Source: Mycolicibacterium bacteremicum (GTDB lineage Bacteria; Actinomycetota; Actinomycetes; Mycobacteriales; Mycobacteriaceae). Taken from it: 64,000 bases of DNA. The stretch's first letter is position 1; each line of letters opens with the position of its first letter. The notes under the pieces are model-generated. The model was given only the letters and a program-made list of their open reading frames with translations. It was not told where the DNA came from and ran no database searches. The DNA is taken from positions 20,037 through 84,036 of the forward strand of contig NZ_CALUAE010000020.1 of NCBI RefSeq assembly GCF_943913955.1, given 5' to 3'. The position numbers and the translations under genes are program-made. Of the stretch, positions 52,244-60,345 are shown piece by piece.

Positions 52244-52756
52244 CTACACCCGGTCGAGGCGCAGCGGCATCTCGATGACCGTGGGCGTGCTGCGGCCACA
52301 CGCACCGCCGGGTCCCTCGGTCCGGTCGAACCCGGAGAGCCGCTGCAGGTTGTCGACGTCGATCTGGCCGTTGTCGTCGATGCCGAAGAACTGGAAACGC
52401 TGGTAGCCGGTCGCCCGGGTGCCGTCCGGGCACGGCAGCCAGTTCGGGTGCTCGAGTTCGACGATCCAGCGGTTGATCCGGTAGTCGGCCGGGACCGTCC
52501 AGCCCTTGTCGCTGCTGACGGTGCCGGTGCAGGTCTGCGCATCGGTGCAGCTGGTGGCGAACGTCCAGAAGGAGACCTGGACCGCCTCGTCCATGAAGAC
52601 CTCGTTGGTCTTGGCCCACTCGCCGTTGGAGATGACGCGGTAGGTGCCGTTGAGCGCGATGTTGAGGTCGGCGTGCGCCGGCGGCGCGAGGCCCGCCCCG
52701 ACGGCGGTGCCGATCAGTATCGTTGCTGCGCCTGCTGCGGTACCGAGTGCACGCAT
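52244..52756 (-). CDS. Secreted protein of unknown function
   Basis: A 170-residue protein with a cleavable signal peptide (about 29 residues, ending PPAHA) and a beta-rich mature domain: LNIALNGTYRVISNGEWA, SFWTFATSCTDAQTCTGTV, four or more Cys. I recognise it as a type common in mycobacterial genomes but know no function. It is convergent with mceF and divergent from the secreted protein at 52868. Confidence 0.8.
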   Translation of the reverse strand: MRALGTAAGAATILIGTAVGAGLAPPAHADLNIALNGTYRVISNGEWAKTNEVFMDEAVQVSFWTFATSCTDAQTCTGTVSSDKGWTVPADYRINRWIVELEHPNWLPCPDGTRATGYQRFQFFGIDDNGQIDVDNLQRLSGFDRTEGPGGACGRSTPTVIEMPLRLDRV

Positions 52757-52867
52757 GACGTCTCCTCACACTCTTCGGGTTCTCTCGCGGTCCAGCGTAA
52801 TGCCGGAGTAGAGCGACCCTTGCAGTTTACGAGAACTTTGTTACCGCGATATGCAAAGGTGGGCACC

Positions 52868-53308
52868 ATGCGCGTCTTGAAGGGTCTGCTGGCCGTGGCA
52901 TTTGCTGCGGGGGCGCTGATTTCGGCGCCCGCGGCGACCGCTGACCCGGCGCCGCCGGCACCGCCGGCGGTCGAACCGCCGATGCTGCACGACTGCAACG
53001 AACCCGCGTGCACGCCGGGTATCGCGCCCAATATCGTGCTCGGTTCCTATTGCGGCAACACCACCTACTACGCGTTCGGCGTGACGTCGTGGGGCAGGCT
53101 GGTCTTCTGTGGCTCGCCGCGCCGCTACGAGCCACGCTGGTTCCGGGCCACCGAGATGCACGGGGTGAAGGCCGAAGGAGCGCTGTGCCCGAGCTATGAC
53201 GGCGAGATGGCACAGTCGCCCGACGGGCTGTTCCTGACCTGCGTGACGAAGAACGGTTTCAGCCGGTGGCTGCGCGGGGACGTCTCGGCATCCGATCCCA
53301 TCCGATGA
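52868..53308 (+). CDS. Secreted protein of unknown function
   Basis: A 146-residue protein: signal peptide MRVLKGLLAVAFAAGALISA, a Pro-rich stretch (APPAPPAVEPP) and a domain with six Cys (LHDCNEPACTPG, YCGNTT, FCGSP, LCPSYDG, LTCVTKNG). Cys-rich and extracytoplasmic. ATG overlap (GATGAG) with the next gene suggests one transcript. Confidence 0.8.
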   Translation: MRVLKGLLAVAFAAGALISAPAATADPAPPAPPAVEPPMLHDCNEPACTPGIAPNIVLGSYCGNTTYYAFGVTSWGRLVFCGSPRRYEPRWFRATEMHGVKAEGALCPSYDGEMAQSPDGLFLTCVTKNGFSRWLRGDVSASDPIR

Positions 53309-53316
53309 GGACCACC

Positions 53317-53766
53317 ATGAAAAAGGCATTGCTGGCCGCCGCGCTCACACCTGTTGCCGCCGCGGCGTTGTCGGCACCGCCCGCAGCCGCCGATCTGAGG
53401 CTGGGCAACTACGAGGTGTGGAGCAACCGGTGGACCGACGCCTCCTGGGTATGGGCGGTCTATCCGTGCGAGGACTACGACCAGTACGACACACCCACGC
53501 CGGATTGCGTTTCCATCCAGGCGATTCCCCGGCCGAAGTTCGGCGCCTACTACGGCGGGGAGGCCCATCTGGTGGACGGCCGATGGTCCTACACCACCGA
53601 TGTTCCCGACGGGCTCCGCTGCCCGGGCCATGTCATGCCCACCAAGGACACCTACAGCTGGGATGCCGTCACGTTGGCCGGCACCGTCGAATCACGCTTC
53701 GACGTCGGCTGTTTCAACGGTCCGCCCGGGATGAACGTCTGGACGTTCGCGCTGGTCCGCCTCTAG
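53317..53766 (+). CDS. Secreted protein of unknown function
   Basis: A 149-residue protein with signal peptide (KKALLAAALTPVAAAALSAPPAAA) and a mature domain like that at 52244: LRLGNYEVWSNRW matches LNGTYRVISNGEW, and both have spaced Cys and late GPPG/GPGG segments, so they are probably distant paralogues on opposite strands. ATG 53317 (GAGGA upstream) preferred over ATG 53305. Its stop overlaps that of the convergent Mam gene. Confidence 0.78.
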   Translation: MKKALLAAALTPVAAAALSAPPAAADLRLGNYEVWSNRWTDASWVWAVYPCEDYDQYDTPTPDCVSIQAIPRPKFGAYYGGEAHLVDGRWSYTTDVPDGLRCPGHVMPTKDTYSWDAVTLAGTVESRFDVGCFNGPPGMNVWTFALVRL

Positions 53767-54275
53767 ACCGGATCGAAAGCCGAGATCAGCCAGGCGTTGT
53801 CGCGCTTCTCCAGCACAGCCTTCACCGCACTGGCCGAGTAGGAGCCGTCCGGGTTCTCCTTGCTCGTCGTCGTCTGGTTCAGGAACAACAGCACCTCGGC
53901 GCGATCGGGTTCGATCTCGATGATCGCCTTGCGGACGACCGCGGCAGATGTCTGGACCTGCTTCTCCCGCGCAGCGGGAGCCACGATCTCATCGGTGAAT
54001 TGCGTGTAGTACGACAGGAAGTCACCGGTGAGGCGGTCCTTGGCGTTGGCGAAGTCGGCATCCAGCGTGGCCGGCGAGTAGGACAGCAGCGCCACGGCCC
54101 CGTCGTCGGCGGCGGTCAGGACGGCCTGCCTGGCACTCGCGTCGACCTGTTGATCGGCGCGGTAATCGGTGAAGTAGAGCCAGGCCGCCACCCCCACGGA
54201 GGCCAGCAGTAGCACGACCAGCAGTGCCGGCGCCAGCCACCGTTGCAGTATCGGATTGCGGGTGCGGGATGTCAC
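53763..54275 (-). CDS. Mce-associated membrane protein (Mam)
   Basis: A 170-residue protein: one membrane helix (LAPALLVVLLLASVGVAAWLYF) and an extracytoplasmic domain DARQAVL ... GDFLSYYTQF ... AVLEKRDNAWLISAFDP, typical of the Mam proteins that accompany mce operons and stabilise the importer. Unusually it is on the strand opposite to mceA-F. ATG overlaps the stop of the Mam upstream. Confidence 0.88.
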   Translation of the reverse strand: MTSRTRNPILQRWLAPALLVVLLLASVGVAAWLYFTDYRADQQVDASARQAVLTAADDGAVALLSYSPATLDADFANAKDRLTGDFLSYYTQFTDEIVAPAAREKQVQTSAAVVRKAIIEIEPDRAEVLLFLNQTTTSKENPDGSYSASAVKAVLEKRDNAWLISAFDPV

Positions 54276-55135
54276 GGTGCGAACTCGACTTTCGACATCT
54301 TGATCTGGTCACCGTCACGGGTCAGGTTCACCGTCAGGCGCCAGGTGCGCGGTTCCTGTTCGGCGCCGGAGGTGTTGGTGACGGTGGAGGTCGCAGTCAC
54401 CAGGACGACGGCGTCATTGTCGGTCATCGACTCGACGGCAGCGGCGGTGGCCGTTGCCTCGGTGACCACCTTGGACTCCTTGGCCACGGTCGCGAAGTCC
54501 TTGGCCTGGCCCTCGAATTCCTTGCGGAAGTCGCCGGTCGAGTTGTCGATGATGCGCTGGACGTCCTCGTCGACGCTGTTGAAGTCCAGCGACATCAGGG
54601 TGACGACGCTCTGTTTCGCCGCGGCCGCGTACTCCGCGGCCTGGCGCTGCTCGTCCTGCACGCCGCGATGGTGCACGACCATCAGGACGCTGACGGTGAC
54701 GAGTGCACCGATGCTCAGCATGGCGACGGTGGCCGCCGCCCAGCGCAGGACGCGGCCGGTACCGCCGGACCGGGGCGCGGGCGCGTGGGACTCCTCGGTG
54801 TCCCCGGCATCGGCTTCCTCGGCCACGGCGTTCTCGGTGACCGACTCGGCGTCGTTCTCGGTGACCGACTCGGCGTCGGACTCCTCGGTGTCCCCGGCTT
54901 CGGACTCCTCGACCTCTGCGGCCGGTTCGGTTGTCTCGGCCGGACTTTCGCTCTTGAGCCGAACCTCCTCGGCGCGGGCGCGCGCTGCCTCGGCGGTGGC
55001 CTCCGCGGCGGCGGCCTCGGCCTCGGCCAGCGCCAGCGCGGCGTCCGGATCGGTCGCGGTTTCGAGCTCCAATTCCTCGGCGGTGGTGGTCAACTCGTCA
55101 GGAGTCGCCGATTTGTCGGACCTGCGGAAACGCAT
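54272..55135 (-). CDS. Mce-associated membrane protein with long acidic N-terminus
   Basis: A 287-residue Mam protein. Residues 1-125 are cytoplasmic, Ala/Glu rich and repetitive (AESVTEN twice, GDTEES twice), likely disordered or coiled; one helix (WAAATVAMLSIGALVTVSVLMVV) and a C-terminal Mam domain (DRIID-type STGDFRKEFEGQAKDF, WRLTVNLTRDGDQIKMSKVEF) follow. Coupled to the shorter Mam by a 4-base overlap. Confidence 0.87.
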   Translation of the reverse strand: MRFRRSDKSATPDELTTTAEELELETATDPDAALALAEAEAAAAEATAEAARARAEEVRLKSESPAETTEPAAEVEESEAGDTEESDAESVTENDAESVTENAVAEEADAGDTEESHAPAPRSGGTGRVLRWAAATVAMLSIGALVTVSVLMVVHHRGVQDEQRQAAEYAAAAKQSVVTLMSLDFNSVDEDVQRIIDNSTGDFRKEFEGQAKDFATVAKESKVVTEATATAAAVESMTDNDAVVLVTATSTVTNTSGAEQEPRTWRLTVNLTRDGDQIKMSKVEFAP

Positions 55136-55208
55136 CGGACCTCCTGTCTGTCATGTGGGCAGCCATCGACCACTCACGCTACCCGAGCGTCGATGCGTGC
55201 CGATGTCG

Positions 55209-55625
55209 CTACCAGGTGCGCAACGAGCAGAGCGCGCCCTTGGGCCCGGCGTCGGTGGCGACCACGACGTCATCGACCCGCAATTCACACACGAACCCGG
55301 GTTCGGCCAACGGAGGTGTGTGCGGGGGAGTGGTGGCCACGACCATGGCCCATTGGTTCGGGTCGTCCAGCATGGCCTCCAGCACCCACGGCTTGCCGGG
55401 ACCCAGCTCCGCCTCGGCCTTCGGGCTGAAGACATACGGGTTGTGGCTGTAGTCGGCCCAGCTCGGCGGCTGGGTGTCGCGGTAGTAGATCACGGCCTGC
55501 ATCGGCTCGCTCGCGCCGACGGTGTATTTCACGTGGTGCAGAACGGGTTCGGAGGCGGCCACGGGGGCACCTGCCAGACTGACGACCGCCGCGACGACCG
55601 CGGCGTGCACCACGATGGATTTCAC
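55209..55625 (-). CDS. MmpS-like secreted protein
   Basis: A 138-residue secreted protein: signal peptide (AAVVAAVVSLAGAPVAA) then a beta-sandwich-like domain with VKYTVGAS, AVIYYRD, CELRVDDVVVATD and a final C. The order of strands and the two Cys resemble the soluble domain of MmpS transport accessory proteins; no MmpL is nearby. GTG 55625 has GGAGG upstream. A GAGAAT palindrome is 93 bp upstream. Confidence 0.7.
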   Translation of the reverse strand: MKSIVVHAAVVAAVVSLAGAPVAASEPVLHHVKYTVGASEPMQAVIYYRDTQPPSWADYSHNPYVFSPKAEAELGPGKPWVLEAMLDDPNQWAMVVATTPPHTPPLAEPGFVCELRVDDVVVATDAGPKGALCSLRTW

Positions 55626-55717
55626 AGTGTTCCTCCACGGTTCGGCGTCTTCGGCTGAGCATAGAACGCGTGCGCGGCCCGGCACCGGGAATCGGCGATC
55701 TCTGCCTTGCTTTTTTG

Positions 55718-55732
55718 GAGAATATCATTCTC
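55718..55732. promoter_or_regulatory. Perfect palindrome GAGAAT-ATC-ATTCTC
   Basis: A perfect 15-base copy of the recurring palindrome. It lies 93 bp upstream of the MmpS-like gene (minus strand) and downstream of the P450 terminator, so the secreted protein is its likely target. Confidence 0.65.
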
Positions 55733-55775
55733 AGAAACGGAGATCACGAGATGTGTTTGCCTCCCGGACGACATC

Positions 55776-55812
55776 GGCGCGTCCACACTCGTCAGGCGAG
55801 CGTGGACGCGCC
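55776..55812. terminator. Stem-loop after P450
   Basis: GGCGCGTCCAC and GTGGACGCGCC form a perfect 11-bp stem; CTCG/CGAG inside the loop extend it after one mismatch. It lies 28 bp past the stop of the minus-strand P450. Confidence 0.8.
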
Positions 55813-55839
55813 GAGGTCCCGAGGGGGTACGGGTGGGCG

Positions 55840-57117
55840 TCAGCCCAGCGGGGTGTAGTTGATGTTCAGCTCGGTCAGGCCGCGCAGCACGAACGTCGGC
55901 TCGTAGTTGAAGTTCTGATCGCCGATGGGTCCGTGCTTCTCCGGATCGACCGTGATGTCGCCCATCCGGTCCAGGATCCGCTCGATGGAGACCCGGCCCT
56001 CGACGCGGGCCAGCGGACCGCCGGGGCAGGAGTGCACACCGCGGCCGAACGCCATGTGCTCGCGCACGTTCTTACGGTCCAGCCGCAACTCGTGCGGATT
56101 CTCGAAGCGGCCGGGGTCGCGGTTGACCGCCCCCGGGAGCACCATCACCGGCGAGCCCGCCGGGATCCGCACCCCGGCGACCTCGGTGGTCTTGCGGGCC
56201 AACCGGAAGTCGCACTTGACCGGGCTCTCCAGCCGCAGCGATTCCTCGATGAACGTCGGGATCAGGCTGCGGTCGTCGCGCAGCTTCTGCTGAACCTCGG
56301 GGTTCTCGGCCAGCACCCGCATCGCGGCGCTGAGCAGTTTGGTGGTGGTCTCCTGACCGGCGGCGAACAGGAAGGTCGCCGAGCGCACCACCTCGATCAC
56401 CGGCGGCACCGAGTCGTCGGGGTAGAGCGCGGTGGCCAATGAGGTCAGCACGTCCTCGCGCGGGTTGGCGCGACGATCCTCGAGGTAGGCGATGAACTTG
56501 TCGTCGAGGAACTGCAGCGGGTTCTCGTCGACGACCTCCTGCGCCAGTGAACCGACCCGCGCACCCGGGCGGTCGGCGCCGAGCTTGGTGCGGAACTGTT
56601 TGTGATCCTCCTCGGGCACGCCGAGCAGGTCAGCGATCACCAACAGCGAGAACGGCTTTGCGTACTCGGCGAGGAACTCGCACTTGCCGTGGTCCAGGAA
56701 CTCGTCGAGCTGGACATCGGCCAGCTTCCACATGAAGTCCTCGTTCTCCTTGAGCCGGCGCGGGGTCAGCAGCCGGTTCAGCAGGGAGCGGGCCTTGGTG
56801 TGGTCGGGCGGGTCCATGGTGACCATGTGCTCGAACATCGGCAGCAGGTGGCGGTGCGCCTCGAGCTGCTCGGAGATGTCGTCACCCTCGGGGGTGAACG
56901 GCAGTGGCGGGAACGGTCCGCCGAGCGCCACCGCGTTGGAGAACGCATCGGTGTTCTTGTAGACCGCGACCGCTTCCTCGTAGCCGGTGACCGCGTAGCA
57001 GCCCCACGGCGGGACCTGCAGCACCGGGTTCTGCTCACGCAGATAGTCGAAGTAGGGGTACGGGTTGGGCACCAGCGACTGGTCTGTCAGAAAGTCCAGG
57101 GTCGCGTATTCGCTCAT
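55840..57117 (-). CDS. Cytochrome P450
   Basis: A 425-residue P450, same length as and paralogous to that at 6757: I-helix AGQETT, ExxR in EESLRLESP, haem loop FGRGVHSCPG. ATG 57117 is chosen; the frame runs 24 codons further but crosses the TGCTTAGCA element at 57180. It has no ferredoxin beside it. It is divergent from a TetR gene, which probably controls it through that element. Confidence 0.95.
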   Translation of the reverse strand: MSEYATLDFLTDQSLVPNPYPYFDYLREQNPVLQVPPWGCYAVTGYEEAVAVYKNTDAFSNAVALGGPFPPLPFTPEGDDISEQLEAHRHLLPMFEHMVTMDPPDHTKARSLLNRLLTPRRLKENEDFMWKLADVQLDEFLDHGKCEFLAEYAKPFSLLVIADLLGVPEEDHKQFRTKLGADRPGARVGSLAQEVVDENPLQFLDDKFIAYLEDRRANPREDVLTSLATALYPDDSVPPVIEVVRSATFLFAAGQETTTKLLSAAMRVLAENPEVQQKLRDDRSLIPTFIEESLRLESPVKCDFRLARKTTEVAGVRIPAGSPVMVLPGAVNRDPGRFENPHELRLDRKNVREHMAFGRGVHSCPGGPLARVEGRVSIERILDRMGDITVDPEKHGPIGDQNFNYEPTFVLRGLTELNINYTPLG

Positions 57118-57175
57118 GGTGGGTGGTTCTCCCGGGCTGTGGGGGTGGGGGCGGACGTTCGCCGAAACTGCTGTG

Positions 57176-57192
57176 CACCTGCTTAGCATGTG
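57176..57192. promoter_or_regulatory. TGCTnAGCA palindrome in P450/TetR divergent promoter
   Basis: CACcTGCTtAGCAtGTG is a near-perfect 17-base palindrome 59 bp upstream of the P450 and 85 bp upstream of the TetR gene. It shares CACCTGCTTAGCA exactly with the site at 1535. It is the most likely operator of the adjacent TetR protein. Confidence 0.6.
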
Positions 57193-57276
57193 GGTAGAGT
57201 CGTGGTCAAGGTCACAACCGGCGGGTCGATACGATCTTGTCGGCAGTTCAGGCAGACGAGCGACAAGTGAGGCGAT

Positions 57277-57948
57277 ATGGCCACGACGCGCAGGATCGGT
57301 GCGCCGGATGCCAAGAACCGGGGCGTGTTGCTCGATGCCGCCGAGGTCCTGATGATCGAGGAGAGCTACGCGGCGGTGACCTCACGTCGCGTCGCCGAAC
57401 GAGCCGGCCTCAAACCGCAACTGGTGCACTACTACTTCCGCACCATGGACGAACTGTTCCTGGCGGTCTTCCGTCGCCGCGCCGAGCAGGGCCTGGTGGT
57501 GCTGGAGGCGGCGCTGAAGTCGGCGCAGCCGTTGCGCGCCATCTGGTTGTTCAGCACCGATCCCGCCTCGACCCGGCTGACCATGGAGTTCATGGGTCTG
57601 GCCAACCATCGCAAGGAGCTGCGCGCCGAGATCAGTTATTACGCCGAGCGTTTCCGCGAGGATCAGCGGGTGGCGATGGCGGCCGCGCTGGAGCGCTACG
57701 GGGTGGACCCCGGCGATGTGCCGCCGGTGGTCTGGGCCGTGATCGGTACCAGCCTGTCCTGGGCGCTGGTCATGGAGCAGGCCCTCGGCATGTCCGCGGG
57801 GCATGCCGAGACCCTGGAGTTCGTGGAGCGCTGGCTGCGCGAGTTGGAGGGCGAGGCGCTTCCGCTGGAGGAGATCTTCGGGGATCTGGCCGGCAGTGGG
57901 TTCGAGGCCGCATCCGGCAAGGTCCGCCCGAGCGCCCCGTCGGCCTAG
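57277..57948 (+). CDS. TetR/AcrR family regulator
   Basis: A 223-residue TetR regulator: helix-turn-helix TSRRVAERAGLKPQLVHYYF followed by a ligand domain (FMGLANHRKELRAEISYYAE). Divergent from a P450 with a palindrome between them, the usual layout for a local repressor. Sites with the same core at two other P450 promoters suggest a small regulon. Its stop overlaps that of the convergent oxidase subunit IV-like gene by 3 bases. Confidence 0.92.
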   Translation: MATTRRIGAPDAKNRGVLLDAAEVLMIEESYAAVTSRRVAERAGLKPQLVHYYFRTMDELFLAVFRRRAEQGLVVLEAALKSAQPLRAIWLFSTDPASTRLTMEFMGLANHRKELRAEISYYAERFREDQRVAMAAALERYGVDPGDVPPVVWAVIGTSLSWALVMEQALGMSAGHAETLEFVERWLRELEGEALPLEEIFGDLAGSGFEAASGKVRPSAPSA

Positions 57949-58223
57949 AGTCCCGCGAAGTACAGGCCCAGCAACGCGGCGAACAGGACGATCACCCAGC
58001 CGGACATGGTGAGCCGCAACCACATCGGCGCGTGTCGGACCTCCATGAAGTACCAGATCACCAGGTGGGCCTTGACGGCGGCGATCACCAGCACCACGAC
58101 GGTGACGGTCGCGTTCAGGGTGTGGGCGGCGCCGCCATCGCGAGCGGTCAACCAGGACAGCACCGTCACCGCGGTGAGCGCGGCCCACGCGATCGTCAAC
58201 GGATTGCGGACATAGGACGTCAC
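57945..58223 (-). CDS. Cytochrome c oxidase subunit IV-like membrane protein
   Basis: A 92-residue protein with three membrane helices: LTIAWAALTAVTVLSWL, VVVLVIAAVKAHLVIWYFM and WVIVLFAALLGLYF. AAVKAHLVIWYFMEVRHAP is the signature of prokaryotic cytochrome oxidase subunit IV. GTG 58223 is 5 bp after the subunit III-like stop. No subunit I or II is present nearby. Confidence 0.8.
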   Translation of the reverse strand: MTSYVRNPLTIAWAALTAVTVLSWLTARDGGAAHTLNATVTVVVLVIAAVKAHLVIWYFMEVRHAPMWLRLTMSGWVIVLFAALLGLYFAGL

Positions 58224-58228
58224 ACGCC

Positions 58229-58813
58229 TCACCTCATCACATAGAGCAACGCGAACAGTACGAGCCAGAGCACATCGACCATGTGCCAGTAGGTGGCACC
58301 GGTTTCGATCAACGACATCCTCGGCGCCGCAACCCCGTTGAGTTCTCGGATGACGAACGACAGGATGACCAGGCCCAACATGACGTGACACAGATGTAGC
58401 CCCGTCATGACGAAGTAGTACATGAAGAACAGATTCGTTCCCGGTGTGTTGCCGGCGAGGATCTCCGGGACGTACTCGAACATCTTCAGTACGGGGAACG
58501 CCGCTCCCAGCGCCAGCGCGATCACGAACAGCCGCAACGCCGCTGCCGTCCGTGCGGCGCGGGCCGCCGCGGTGCCCAGGGCCACGAACAGCGAGCTGGT
58601 GAGTAGCACGATCGTGTTCACCACCCCGATGCCGAGGTCGACCCGCGCCTGGCCGGCCAGGAACACCTCGGGCTGCTGGCCGCGATACCAGACATAGGCC
58701 AGGAAGTAGCCGCCGAAGATGATCAGGTCGCCGATGACGAAGAACCACATGCTGGATTCGCCCGGAATGCGTTGTTCTGACGGTGATCTCGCCGCGCTCG
58801 CTACATCGGTCAT
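58229..58813 (-). CDS. Cytochrome c oxidase subunit III/NorE-like protein
   Basis: A 194-residue membrane protein with five helices: MWFFVIGDLIIFGGYFLAYV, FFMYYFVMTGLHLCHVMLGL and TGATYWHMVDVLWLVLFALL, features of haem-copper oxidase subunit III and of NorE. It normally supports subunit I or a nitric oxide reductase; neither is encoded here. ATG overlaps the stop of the membrane protein upstream. Confidence 0.85.
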   Translation of the reverse strand: MTDVASAARSPSEQRIPGESSMWFFVIGDLIIFGGYFLAYVWYRGQQPEVFLAGQARVDLGIGVVNTIVLLTSSLFVALGTAAARAARTAAALRLFVIALALGAAFPVLKMFEYVPEILAGNTPGTNLFFMYYFVMTGLHLCHVMLGLVILSFVIRELNGVAAPRMSLIETGATYWHMVDVLWLVLFALLYVMR

Positions 58814-59550
58814 GCGTTCTCGAGGCTGTCATCGGGCTGGTTCCGGATGGATCGGTAAATGCAGACGTAGACGATGATCTGCCAGGGTACGTAAATCAGC
58901 ATGGCGAACCAGAACGTCATCACACCGTTCCAGGCGAATGGACCGGACTCCGCGATCCACACCGGTGCGGCCATCAGCTCGGTGACGTATTGCCATACCG
59001 TGTAGTAGCCGAGCCATTTCGGTAGGACCCGATTGGTGTCGAGGATGATCGCGAGCCCGAACGCCATCCACATCACACAGAAGCAGCCCAGCGAGCCGAT
59101 ATAAGCCAGATAGCCGAAGTCGTAGAGCATCTGCAGGATGTCGGGATCGTAGCCGCGGCGGAACGACCCGAGGCCGAAGCAGAACATCGGGAACAGCATC
59201 CCGACGATGGCTCCGCTCATGGATCCGACCATCAGCGAGTACCGGAACACCGGGCTCACCGACATGCGCTTGATCTGGCTGAGGTACACCGCATTCGACA
59301 GCGGGGCCAGGCCGAAGCAGGCGGTCAGGATGGCGCAGGCGATCAGCAGGTTGGGCGACTGCATGAAGTCCACGACCTGGGCCTGCGGGCTGCTCGGGGA
59401 GCGCGGCGGCATCATCCAACTCAGCGGGACGAACACGATGCCGAACAGGGTGAAGAAGACCGGCACCGTCCAGAACGCTATCCACTGATCGCGCTTGCCG
59501 CGCCGCGCCGCGGCGCCGCGGGCCGGTGCTGCCGTCACGACACCGCTCAC
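58810..59550 (-). CDS. Multi-pass membrane protein, unknown function (copy 2)
   Basis: A 246-residue protein with six or seven membrane helices. It is a paralogue of the next gene upstream: both have LPKWLGYY/FPRWVAHF, then GPFAWNGVMTF/GPLAWDGTVTF and a final hydrophobic helix. Not recognised as a known enzyme. GTG 59550 overlaps the upstream stop (GTGA), and its own stop overlaps subunit III, so the four membrane proteins are co-translated. Confidence 0.82.
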   Translation of the reverse strand: MSGVVTAAPARGAAARRGKRDQWIAFWTVPVFFTLFGIVFVPLSWMMPPRSPSSPQAQVVDFMQSPNLLIACAILTACFGLAPLSNAVYLSQIKRMSVSPVFRYSLMVGSMSGAIVGMLFPMFCFGLGSFRRGYDPDILQMLYDFGYLAYIGSLGCFCVMWMAFGLAIILDTNRVLPKWLGYYTVWQYVTELMAAPVWIAESGPFAWNGVMTFWFAMLIYVPWQIIVYVCIYRSIRNQPDDSLENA

Positions 59551-60251
59551 AGCAGGACCGCCTGTTCGCTGCCCTGGCGGTTCACCACCCGCAGCAGCAC
59601 CGGGAACATCACCACGAGATAGCCCGCGAGCACCGCGATCCGCAGGGTGAAGGTCACCGTGCCGTCCCAGGCGAGCGGTCCCGTCGTGAACAGGACGGCG
59701 AAGGCGCCCGGCACCAGCAGGATGGCGGTGCCGACGTTGAAATGCGCCACCCAGCGCGGGAATACCGGATTCGCGCGCTCGTCGAGGTAGATGCTGACCG
59801 CGAAGCACAGATTCTGCACCACGATGGTGCCGACCGGCGCGATGAAGAAGAACCACGCCACGTCGTTGAGCAGGCTGATCAGCTGGGGGTCACGGTCGGG
59901 CCGGAACGCGGCCACCCCCCAGCAGTAATCGGCCAGGATGAATGCGGTGGTGCCGACGCCGATGCAGATGACGTACGCATAGCTGAACACGCTGCTCGAT
60001 GTCGCGGTGCGGGATATCTGCACGGCGATCACCGCGAACAGTGGCACCAGGGACCCGGCGATCAGATTGCACAGGATGACCACGCCGAGGATTCCGGTGG
60101 TGTGGTCGCGAAAGAAGGCCGCCACCTCGTCGGGGGTCAGGGTCGGCGACAGCGGTGGTGAAAAGACCGGGAACAGAAGGAAAGCCAGTGCAAACAAGAT
60201 CGCGGCCGGCGGGGCGGTCCACAACAGGATCCGTTGACCTCTGGTGTTCAT
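59547..60251 (-). CDS. Multi-pass membrane protein, unknown function (copy 1)
   Basis: A 234-residue protein with about six membrane helices (ILFALAFLLFPVF, VILCNLIAGSLVPLFAVIAV, VIVQNLCFAVSIYL-type segments). Paralogue of the following gene and first of the four-gene oxidase-like operon. ATG 60251 (MNTRGQRIL) preferred over an upstream in-frame start. Two TAGCCGnnCGGCTA palindromes lie 24 and 52 bp upstream. Confidence 0.82.
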   Translation of the reverse strand: MNTRGQRILLWTAPPAAILFALAFLLFPVFSPPLSPTLTPDEVAAFFRDHTTGILGVVILCNLIAGSLVPLFAVIAVQISRTATSSSVFSYAYVICIGVGTTAFILADYCWGVAAFRPDRDPQLISLLNDVAWFFFIAPVGTIVVQNLCFAVSIYLDERANPVFPRWVAHFNVGTAILLVPGAFAVLFTTGPLAWDGTVTFTLRIAVLAGYLVVMFPVLLRVVNRQGSEQAVLL

Positions 60252-60274
60252 CGGCCACCCGCCCATCGTTTCGC

Positions 60275-60316
60275 TAGCCGTTCGGCTATCCGGGCCTCAC
60301 GGTAGCCGATCGGCTA
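60275..60316. promoter_or_regulatory. Tandem palindromes TAGCCGnnCGGCTA
   Basis: TAGCCG-TT-CGGCTA (60275-60288) and the perfect palindrome TAGCCGATCGGCTA (60303-60316) are 28 bp apart centre to centre, upstream of the membrane-protein operon and after the enoyl-CoA hydratase stop. Strong candidates for a repressor operator; the regulator is not identified. Confidence 0.65.
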
Positions 60317-60345
60317 GTCGGTCTCAAGCATCTGGGTCGGGCCCG

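Noticed and set aside
58229..58813. Complete terminal oxidase or nitric oxide reductase locus
   Set aside because: Only subunit III/NorE-like and IV-like proteins are present; no subunit I, II or NorB is visible.
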